Assembly: GCA_019309665.1 (NCBI GenBank)
Contig: JAFDFV010000025.1
Span: 1 to 13,646, forward strand
DNA length: 13,646 nt
Direction of reading: 5' to 3'
From: Deltaproteobacteria bacterium
Lineage (GTDB): Bacteria; Desulfobacterota; Desulfobacteria; Desulfobacterales; ETH-SRB1
The notes under the pieces were generated by a model. The model was not told the origin of the DNA, searched no databases, and was given only the letters and a program-made list of their open reading frames with translations. The position numbers were made by a program, and so were the translations under genes. Of this stretch, positions 7,157 through 12,919 are shown piece by piece. Positions within the stretch are counted from its first letter, which is position 1; the number at the start of each line of letters is the position of its first letter.

Positions 7157-7496
7157 TTTATATAGGCTTTAAGATGCCAATAACGCACCCAAAATCTTTT
7201 TATATAGGCTTTAAGATAATGATTTTGGGAAGGCCAGAGGGAGAAAGGCATACTCGTCGTACGTCAACGACTGATAACGCACCCAAAATCTTTTTATATA
7301 GGCTTTAAGATAATGATTTTGGGAAGGCCAGAGGGAGAAAGGCGTACTCGTCGTACGTCAACGACTGATAACGCACCCAAAATCTTTTTATATAGGCTTT
7401 AAGATAATGATTTTGGGAAGGCCAGAGGGAGGAAGGCGTACTCGTCGTACGTCAACGACTGATAACGCACCCAAAATCTTTATCTTAAAGCCTATA
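7157..7496. repeat. Tandem array of a 94-bp hairpin-forming unit with palindromic ends
   Basis: This is the 354-bp gap between cbiC and cbiL. Three nearly identical 94-bp units start at 7181, 7275 and 7369 with exact spacing; they differ at only two positions near GAGAAAGGCATAC. A truncated copy at 7157-7175 (TATAGGCTTTAAGAT) flanks them on the left. A fourth partial unit from 7463 runs into an inverted copy of that same word at 7482-7496. Within each unit CCCAAAATC pairs with GATTTTGGG, and GTCGT pairs with ACGAC around TACGTCAA. A 94-bp period is not a multiple of three and the units carry no shared open frame, so the array is non-coding. As RNA it would form a run of stem-loops. Confidence 0.9.
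7391..7496. repeat. 106-bp palindromic element with 27-nt terminal inverted repeats
   Basis: Arms at 7391-7417 and 7470-7496 are reverse complements over 27 nt with two mismatches. They begin TATAGGCTTTAAGAT and end GATTTTGGG, and enclose a 52-nt centre with its own GTCGT/ACGAC hairpin. This looks like the complete form of the unit that is tandemly copied to its left, and has the shape of a MITE-like or REP-like element. The right arm contains the cbiC stop codon (7492-7494). No clear target-site duplication is visible. Confidence 0.6.
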
Positions 7497-8097
7497 CCAG
7501 TTTTGCCAGGGCATTTACCACACTTGCAGCAATGTTTGAACCGCCCTTCCTTCCAATATTAGAAATATAGGGTTGGTCCATTGCGATGAGATTGGCCTTC
7601 GACTCTGCAGCGTTTACAAACCCCACTGGAAGTCCTATGATCAGAGCCGGTTTTGCCTTTTTTTCTTTCACGAGTTCAATAAGCCGCAAAAGGGCTGTGG
7701 GAGCATTTCCAATTACATAAATACCATTTTCCATGTCCGGTATGGCTGCATCAACTGCTGCTTTTGCCTTGGTAGTTCCGGTTTTTAATGCGATCCGACA
7801 TACTTCGGGATCAGTCATAAAACATTTGACTTCTGTGCCGAATCGTTCAAAATCGCTTTTTCTGATTCCCACTCTTGCCATGTTGGTATCCGTAATAATA
7901 TTTTCTCCGTTTTTTATAGCTTCCAGCCCCCTAACTATGGCATGTTTGTGGAAGCGAACAGATTTCACATATTCAAAATCGGCAGATGTATGTATCATCC
8001 TTCGTACAATAGACCACTGGTCAAAAGAAAAGTGATGTGGAGGAGCTTCCTTATCTATTATTTTAAAACTTAATTCTTCAATTTCTTCTGGTTTCAT
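7492..8097 (-). CDS. cbiC: Cobalt-precorrin-8 methylmutase CbiC
   Basis: CbiC moves the C11 methyl group to C12 of cobalt-precorrin-8, producing cobyrinate, the last step of corrin-ring making. The 201-residue protein shows RRMIHTSADFEY at 32-43, with His36 at the position of the family's catalytic histidine. It also shows ITDTNMARVGI at 68-78, VIGNAPTALLRL at 128-139, GLPVGFVNAAESK at 155-167 and GRKGGSNIAAS at 182-192. The start ATG lies 20 nt after the binding-protein gene with only a weak GAGAAAG ribosome site. The TAG stop falls inside the terminal palindrome of the repeat array, so the element may have supplied the stop; the C-terminus ALAKLV is still normal for the family. Assignment is secure. 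Confidence 0.95.
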   Translation of the reverse strand: MKPEEIEELSFKIIDKEAPPHHFSFDQWSIVRRMIHTSADFEYVKSVRFHKHAIVRGLEAIKNGENIITDTNMARVGIRKSDFERFGTEVKCFMTDPEVCRIALKTGTTKAKAAVDAAIPDMENGIYVIGNAPTALLRLIELVKEKKAKPALIIGLPVGFVNAAESKANLIAMDQPYISNIGRKGGSNIAASVVNALAKLV

Positions 8098-8117
8098 TAT
8101 TTTAACATCTTTCTCAT

Positions 8118-9089
8118 TTATGGAAAGGAAGGGGCGTCTTCACTGAAAACATCAGGATAAAGGATTTTGCCGATTTCATATATTCCTTTAAGAAGCCTTA
8201 AAGTCGGTCGCGATACAATCATCTCATCGATAATATATATTTTATTTTCTTTTATTGCCTTTATTACTTTAAAGCCCGGCTCTTTTTTAATAAGAGATAT
8301 TGTGGGGCGGTTCATAGCGCCTGATTGCGCAAGATAAACATCTATTTCACAAGCTTTAGACAATATGCGCTCCTTTCCGTAGGCAGCTATATTTGTGCCT
8401 CTTACCGATTTTGCATCATTGGCGATGTTTATTCCCCCTGCTGTTTCAAGCGCAAAGATCGCCATTGAATTGGGTGAAAAAGTTTTCATTTTGCTGTGTA
8501 TAGCCTCAAAATAGACTCTTTTTTTTCTGCCCACAGTTTTTGTTACCGATTTAAAAACAGACACGCTTTCCTTAAAACCCCTGATCATCTCTGATGCTTC
8601 TTCCTGTTTTCCTGTAAGGATTCCAAGCGCCATCCAGTAATTGAACATATCATCAACCGTGCCGGGCTGCAAAGATGCGACCGTGATGCCGCTTTTTTCA
8701 AGTCTTACTATAAGGTCAGGATATCCGCGATCAATCATTGGTCTTATCAAAACCAGATCCGGACCGGCTGCTAAAAATTTTTCCGGATCATCATGATATG
8801 AGAAAACAGCCTTTTTCATAGCTTCAGGAGGAAAAACTTCATGCCTGGAAACACCGATTATTTCTTTATTCAGCCCCAATGCAAAGAGATTTTCAGTATG
8901 TGCGCCGTAAAGAGAAATAATGCGCAAAAACTTCTTTTCAACCGGAATCCTCCTGCCGTTTTGATCAACTACAACCCTTTCACCCGCAACGCCAAAAGAT
9001 TCTGTATAATCCTGAGCATAAACTCCGGCAGGCAAATAAAATAAAATAATAGTCAGTACTTTTATATATCTGGAATAAGAAACATTCAC
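8118..9089 (-). CDS. Periplasmic substrate-binding protein of a BtuF/FhuD-type ABC importer
   Basis: A 323-residue exported binding protein. The N-terminus has positive residues, a hydrophobic core (VLTIILFYLPAGVYA, 11-25) and a plausible signal peptidase I site after AGVYA; no lipobox Cys is seen. The mature part has the helical-backbone (class III, BtuF/TroA-like) pattern: IISLYGAHTENLFALGL at 57-73, a paired AAGPDLVLI at 107-115 and IYIIDEM near 284-290. It would bind a metal chelate, heme-like or corrinoid ligand and deliver it to the FecCD permease. Ligand choice cannot be read from sequence; the B12-riboswitch operon favours cobalamin/cobinamide or a cobalt-tetrapyrrole. Translation appears to start at a GTG at 9089, three bases after the ATPase stop, without a recognisable ribosome site, so coupling is likely. 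Confidence 0.85.
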   Translation of the reverse strand: MNVSYSRYIKVLTIILFYLPAGVYAQDYTESFGVAGERVVVDQNGRRIPVEKKFLRIISLYGAHTENLFALGLNKEIIGVSRHEVFPPEAMKKAVFSYHDDPEKFLAAGPDLVLIRPMIDRGYPDLIVRLEKSGITVASLQPGTVDDMFNYWMALGILTGKQEEASEMIRGFKESVSVFKSVTKTVGRKKRVYFEAIHSKMKTFSPNSMAIFALETAGGINIANDAKSVRGTNIAAYGKERILSKACEIDVYLAQSGAMNRPTISLIKKEPGFKVIKAIKENKIYIIDEMIVSRPTLRLLKGIYEIGKILYPDVFSEDAPSFP

Positions 9090-9092
9090 GGC

Positions 9093-9866
9093 TTATTTTT
9101 TAAAAACAACCTGCATGGAATCGGAATAGGGTTCAAAATATACTTTTGCATCTACATTAAAAACAAATTGAAGCGTATCCTTGTTTAAAATCTCATCAGT
9201 ATCTCCATGGGCAACAATACTCCCCTGTTTTATAAATAACAGATAGTCGCAGTAGATTGCCGCAAGATTAATGTCCTGCAGCACCGCAATCACAGTTCTT
9301 TTCTCTTCATTAACCCTTTGTGATGCAATGTTAAGAAGGTTTAAAGAATAACTAACATCCAGATTTGAGGTCGCCTCATCTAAAATCAGAACCGGCGTAT
9401 CCTGAGCAAGCGCCCTGGCAAAAACTACCCGCTGTCTCTCTCCTGAGCTAAGTTCTGTAATAAATCGATCATTAAATTTATAAATTTCGGTCTTTTTCAT
9501 AATGTCATATACAATCTTGTAATCTTCCGGTGACGGAACAGAAAACCTTGGAATGTATGGATATCGTCCCATCATGACAATTTCTTCAACTGTAAACGGA
9601 AAATTTATATAAAAATTCTGAGGTACCAGAGCTATTTCCATTGATAATTTTTTTTTTGAATATAAAGAAAGATCTTCCCCTTTATAAGTGATGCTGCCGG
9701 ATACAGGTTTCTTGTGTTTTGTAATAAGATCGACAAAGGTAGTCTTTCCACAACCATTTGGGCCTATTATCCCATAAAATTTCCCGGTTTCGATGTCGAT
9801 AGTAAGGTCGTCTATTACCATCCTTTCTTTATAAAAAAATGACAGTTTTTTAATTTCAATTGCCAT
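9093..9866 (-). CDS. ATP-binding subunit of the FecCD/BtuCD-type ABC importer
   Basis: A 257-residue cytoplasmic ABC ATPase that would power the importer. Walker A GPNGCGKT is at 35-42, the Q-loop Gln in LVPQNF at 80-85, the signature ELSSGERQRVVFARAL at 138-152, Walker B VLILDE at 159-164 and the D-loop SNLD at 167-170. The H-loop is unusual: where FecE/BtuD-family proteins normally read VLHDLNLA, this one has VLQDINLA, giving Gln197. The codon is CAG at 9277-9275 on the minus strand, so a single miscalled base could matter. The ATG at 9866 is two bases after the permease stop; a TTG at 9872 would give a 4-nt overlap and two more residues. The partner permease is broken. Family membership is certain, the substrate is not. 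Confidence 0.9.
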   Translation of the reverse strand: MAIEIKKLSFFYKERMVIDDLTIDIETGKFYGIIGPNGCGKTTFVDLITKHKKPVSGSITYKGEDLSLYSKKKLSMEIALVPQNFYINFPFTVEEIVMMGRYPYIPRFSVPSPEDYKIVYDIMKKTEIYKFNDRFITELSSGERQRVVFARALAQDTPVLILDEATSNLDVSYSLNLLNIASQRVNEEKRTVIAVLQDINLAAIYCDYLLFIKQGSIVAHGDTDEILNKDTLQFVFNVDAKVYFEPYSDSMQVVFKK

Positions 9867-9868
9867 AT

Positions 9869-10938
9869 TCAACTATCTGTCCCTGCCACTTGCCTTTTTC
9901 GAAAAATATAGCAGAAAAAAGGCCCGCCTATCAATGCTGTAAGCACACCTATTGGAATTTCACCGGGAAGGATGGCCCTGGTTACAGTATCAGCACACAA
10001 TAATAGTATGGCTCCGGCCAGCATTGAAACCGGAATCAGTTTTCGATTATCCGGCCCGGTTAAAAACCTCACCATATGAGGAACCAGCAGTCCTACAAAT
10101 CCTATAATTCCCGATACGGAAACACAGATTGCAGTTATCAGTGATGCAGTAACAAGAAGAATAAGGGTCAACTTTCCGGTGTCCACGCCAAGGGAAGAAG
10201 CTGTTCTGTTGCCGAGAGACATTAAATTAAGATCTCTTGCATAAAAAATAATGACTAAAAACCCGAGGCATAAAAATAAAGATGTCATAAAAACATCCGC
10301 CCATGTCCTTGAAGCGAAACTTCCCATAAGCCAGAAGATAATTATTGAAACCTGCTCGTCAGCCACATACTTTAAAAAACTTATTCCGGCTGACAAAATA
10401 GCGGCAACTATTATACCGGAAAGAATCAGGTTATTGGATGATAAACCTCCACCGGCAGATGAAAGATAGATAACGAAAAACAAGGTTCCGGCCGCGCCTG
10501 TGAAAGCAAAAACAGGCACTGAACAGGCGCCCAGGCCAATTTGATCAAAAAATACGATATTAAAAAAAAATGCCAGAGAAGCTCCAAAGGCGGCGCCTGC
10601 AGATACTCCGAGTGTGTATGGATCAGCCAGAGGATTAAGCAGGATGCCTTGAAAAACAGCGCCCGATACTGCAAGTCCTCCTCCATGCGCGGCAAACGCA
10701 CATCTATCACAACTACAGGGAAAATTTTATCCATTCCTTCAAGAAGACTTGTCTGTCCGAATATTTTAGCAAAAATAATTTTTGCCACGTCAATAAAAGA
10801 AAGATGGATGTATCCCATACATGCGGAAATCACAATTAACCCGCACAAAGCCATAATCAACAGCAATATCTGGATTCCGATTGCCTTTTGAAGCCTGTTT
10901 TTGAAGCCGTGTGATTTTCCCTGTGCTTTTATTGTCAT
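9869..10938 (-). pseudogene. FecCD/BtuC-type ABC permease, frameshifted by a short internal deletion
   Basis: The two halves of one FecCD-family permease lie in different frames. The 5' part (10938 to about 10687) reads through a first membrane segment to VVVIDVRLPR. In that frame it then runs on as a non-homologous peptide to a stop at 10426. The rest resumes in another frame at about 10678 as GLAVSGAVFQGILLNPLADP, continues into PVFAFTGAAG, and ends with the family motifs GLLVPHMVRFLTGPD and GEIPIGVLTALIGGPFF. FecCD proteins normally have about nine residues between RLPR and the A/GLAxSG motif; here only 8 nt remain, so about 19 nt appear to be missing. That repair would give 363 codons, a normal length. 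A deletion of this size is not a typical homopolymer error, although a local assembly fault is possible. Programmed frameshifting is unlikely because conserved residues are missing. Confidence 0.85.
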
Positions 10939-10961
10939 CTTGTATGAAAGCCGTTAAAGAA

Positions 10962-10991
10962 AGCCGGCAGTTGGTAAAAAAACTGCCGGCT
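10962..10991 (-). terminator. Perfect 11-bp hairpin between cbiK and the permease
   Basis: AGCCGGCAGTT at 10962-10972 pairs perfectly with AACTGCCGGCT at 10981-10991 around an 8-nt loop. On the transcribed minus strand it is followed by TTCTTTAA, a short and imperfect U tract. It could be a leaky terminator that lowers expression of the genes downstream of cbiK, or a stabilising 3' end for a cbiK-only mRNA. Confidence 0.55.
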
Positions 10992-11019
10992 GCCTCTTTA
11001 ATGTCATTCTTTTTTCAAA

Positions 11020-11901
11020 TTAAAAATGCGCTAATACTGTCTTTAAATGTGCGACCCAGATATCAACAATGTCATTATATTCAGCCGTTCCTTTAAGCAC
11101 AGGCACGCACTTTATCCCATCCTTTGTAAGTATGCTCTTCCATGAATCATCTTCATCTCCCGCCATGTCATTTCGGGCATGATCACCTGCCACCGACATA
11201 AAGGGCATAAGATAGGCTTTTTTGATTTTTTTCTTAAGAAGTAAACCTTTAATATCATCTATGGTTGGCGCACCTTCAACAGTACCCACAAAGATATTCG
11301 GGTCTTTTTGTTGAAAATGATACATCATGGCAGCGTAAAATGCATTTCCAGGATGGTGAGTACCATGACCCATTAGCACAACCGCATCTTCTTTTTTCCT
11401 GTCTTTTGGTATATTCTTGATAATTACTTCCGTTACTTTTACAAGATCATCTTCTTTTCCAAGAAGGGGGTAGCCAACAAGAATACGCTCAAAGCCTCCT
11501 GACATCTGCCCAAATGCATAGGCATTCTGTACAAGTTCGTGGTATTCTTCACCGGCTATGGTGTGCAAAGACTGTACTGCCACATGGGTAAATCCTTCAT
11601 CCATCATCTTTGCCAAAGCCATCTCCGTGGAATCTAATTGCTTGCCTTCTTTTGCCAATTTATGGCGTATGATATGTGAAGTATATGCCCATCTCACCGG
11701 CACGCCCGGGAAAGCATTTTTTACCCTTTTGTCAATGTTTTTAAAAGAAACCTGTGCTTCAGGCATGCTGGAACCAAAGGCAACCAGCAAGATTCCTTTT
11801 TTAATGGGTTGTTTGTGCCCGTGGCCTTCGGCTGCAGCAACAGCGGATAAAGTCATGGTTAAAATAAGAGAAAAGACTAAAATAGTAATTTTCCTTTTCA
11901 T
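11020..11901 (-). CDS. cbiK: Sirohydrochlorin cobaltochelatase CbiK, predicted exported form
   Basis: CbiK inserts Co2+ into sirohydrochlorin to make cobalt-factor II, the committed step of anaerobic B12 synthesis. The 293-residue protein starts with a signal peptide: MKRK, a hydrophobic stretch 5-20, and an AVAAA cleavage region near 20-24, with no lipobox Cys. A His-rich EGHGHK follows. The chelatase fold starts at KKGILLVAFGSS (34-45). Likely catalytic histidines are in VVLMGHGTHHPGN (174-186) and MSVAGDHARND (235-245; His241), with Glu209 in GTVEGAP. An exported CbiK is known from Desulfovibrio vulgaris (CbiKP), reported beside ABC transporter genes, which matches this layout. The start has AAGGAG nine to ten bases upstream. 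It is the first gene after the B12 riboswitch. Periplasmic location is a prediction. Confidence 0.92.
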   Translation of the reverse strand: MKRKITILVFSLILTMTLSAVAAAEGHGHKQPIKKGILLVAFGSSMPEAQVSFKNIDKRVKNAFPGVPVRWAYTSHIIRHKLAKEGKQLDSTEMALAKMMDEGFTHVAVQSLHTIAGEEYHELVQNAYAFGQMSGGFERILVGYPLLGKEDDLVKVTEVIIKNIPKDRKKEDAVVLMGHGTHHPGNAFYAAMMYHFQQKDPNIFVGTVEGAPTIDDIKGLLLKKKIKKAYLMPFMSVAGDHARNDMAGDEDDSWKSILTKDGIKCVPVLKGTAEYNDIVDIWVAHLKTVLAHF

Positions 11902-11995
11902 AATTAGATTCTCCTTGGTTTTAATGGTTATTTTTTACCGAGCCCTTATCACTCACACAATTGGATCTCACGTCCCGTAAGCCCGAGCCCGAGGC

Positions 11996-12034
11996 AAAAA
12001 AAATCCCCGAATCGAAATTAATCAATCCGGGGAT
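11996..12034 (-). terminator. Intrinsic terminator of the cobalamin riboswitch expression platform
   Basis: On the minus strand ATCCCCG (12034-12028) pairs with CGGGGAT (12009-12003), extended inward by weaker pairs. It is followed directly by eight U residues (11996-12003 read as A on the plus strand). It lies about 65 nt after the aptamer and about 95 nt before the cbiK start, so control should be by transcription termination and not by hiding the ribosome site. Confidence 0.85.
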
Positions 12035-12060
12035 ATCCCTTTTTTTATCCTCAAAATCCA

Positions 12061-12097
12061 ATGGTGCGTTTTTTAAAGTCCACGAAATTCACACCAT
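12061..12097 (-). promoter_or_regulatory. Small hairpin between aptamer and terminator
   Basis: ATGGTGTG (12097-12090 on the minus strand) can pair with CGCACCAT (12068-12061), eight pairs with one G-U, around a 21-nt AU-rich loop. It sits between the riboswitch aptamer and the terminator and may be a spacer or part of the switching structure. The role is inferred from position only. Confidence 0.35.
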
Positions 12098-12099
12098 AT

Positions 12100-12267
12100 G
12101 TTACAGACAGGTCTTCTGGCTCTCGGATCCTCCTACTTGCCGCGCCTTCCCTCCTGGCTTTTGCCGGGCAGTGGCATCAATTGCAGCGTTCGTCCCCGAT
12201 TACAGCGGCGGGCCCGCTCCCGATTTGCACGGGATTCCCTATTAAGCCCCATGGGGCATCGTATAAC
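12100..12267 (-). ncRNA. Cobalamin riboswitch aptamer
   Basis: The minus strand shows the conserved cobalamin-aptamer blocks in order: AGGGAATCCCGTGCAAATCG, GGGAGCGGGCCCGCCGCTGTAA, the B12 box TGATGCCACTG (GCCACTG at 12175-12169), CAAAAGCCAGGAGGGAAG and the closing AGCCAGAAGACCTGTCTGTAAC. A P1 helix can form between GTTATA at the start and TGTAAC at the end. When adenosylcobalamin is bound the downstream terminator should form, shutting off cbiK, the ABC importer and the cbi genes. Boundaries are set by the P1 pairing and are good to a few bases. Confidence 0.95.
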
Positions 12268-12273
12268 TTTATT

Positions 12274-12303
12274 ACAATATGTAAAAAGCCTCATCAATGT
12301 CAA
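12274..12303 (-). promoter_or_regulatory. Sigma-70-type promoter of the cobalamin operon
   Basis: On the minus strand a perfect -35 TTGACA (12303-12298) is followed after 18 nt by TATTGT (12279-12274) as the -10. TGTAAT at 12276-12271 is a better -10 word, but its 21-nt spacing is too long. Transcription would start near 12267, exactly at the beginning of the riboswitch P1 helix, which supports the call. No other promoter of this quality is seen between here and position 1. Confidence 0.65.
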
Positions 12304-12355
12304 GAAAAATTTGAATTTTCCCCATAGAAGAATACAGTCATAGACGATAGGCTGT

Positions 12356-12907
12356 CTATTTTATCAGTCGCAGCGCTTCTCTAAATTCAGGGGTCCCGGC
12401 TCTTGCAAGCAATTCGTAGATAAGCATCTCGGTTGATGTTATTGTAATACCATTATGCCGCATTCTGTTTAAGGCAATCTCCCAATCATAAGTAAAACGA
12501 GATGATGTTGCATCACTTACTACATGGACCGTGTAGTCGGATGTTGCGTACAAAGCTGTTTGCGCCACACAAATGTGTGCCTCAAGACCAGTAATAATAA
12601 GGGTATTTCTATTGAGCCGGCGTATATGTTCACCAAATTCTTCGGCTCCGAAACAACTAAATGTTGTCTTTGAGATCGGCTGGACGTCCGGTATTTTCCC
12701 TTGTATTTCCGCCACGGTTTCCCCGAGCTTTTGCTGCTCAGTGAGGACAACAGGAAGGCCAATGATTTTAGAAAAATTGATAAGCTTAACTATATTTTCG
12801 ATGACTCGGCCGGCTTCTGCGATAACAGGCACCAGTTTTTGCTGGACATCAATTATAACTAATGCACAATCTTTGCTGCTCACCAATGGTGCAGCGGATG
12901 GATTCAT
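12356..12907 (-). CDS. Isochorismatase-family cysteine hydrolase
   Basis: A 183-residue cytoplasmic alpha/beta hydrolase of the isochorismatase/nicotinamidase superfamily. The catalytic triad is visible: Asp20 in LVIIDVQQKL (17-25), Lys80 in ISKTTFSCF (78-86) and Cys113 in ITGLEAHICVAQTAL (105-119), the last with the conserved cis-peptide region before the Cys. It lacks an ArCP domain and is short, so it is the YcaC-like stand-alone type; substrates of this type are usually unknown. AGGAGG lies seven bases before the ATG and overlaps the upstream exonuclease stop, 12 bases between the genes, indicating co-transcription. Its TAG stop is only about 50 nt from the cobalamin operon promoter. No functional link to cobalamin is evident. 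Confidence 0.9.
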   Translation of the reverse strand: MNPSAAPLVSSKDCALVIIDVQQKLVPVIAEAGRVIENIVKLINFSKIIGLPVVLTEQQKLGETVAEIQGKIPDVQPISKTTFSCFGAEEFGEHIRRLNRNTLIITGLEAHICVAQTALYATSDYTVHVVSDATSSRFTYDWEIALNRMRHNGITITSTEMLIYELLARAGTPEFREALRLIK

Positions 12908-12919
12908 TTTTTAACCTCC

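Noticed and set aside
7157..7496. CRISPR array
   Set aside because: The whole 94-bp unit repeats without variable spacers, no leader or cas gene is present, and the units are far longer than CRISPR repeats.
10426..10685. Peptide tail following RLPR in the upstream permease frame
   Set aside because: It is the out-of-frame reading of conserved FecCD sequence; the other frame gives the family motifs, so the tail is not a real domain.
9869..10938. Programmed ribosomal frameshift in the permease
   Set aside because: There is no slippery heptamer at the junction, and about six conserved residues are missing, which slippage cannot restore.
12029..12047. Plus-strand terminator (GGGGAT stem followed by seven T)
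   Set aside because: The T run occurs on the plus strand near the riboswitch terminator, but no plus-strand gene in the window would use it.
12061..12327. Several plus-strand open frames across the leader region
   Set aside because: They run through the riboswitch on the opposite strand; the conserved RNA blocks explain the sequence.
12340..12359. Terminator hairpin after the hydrolase gene
   Set aside because: ATAGAC/GTCTAT form a six-pair AT-rich stem overlapping the stop codon, but no U tract follows on the minus strand.
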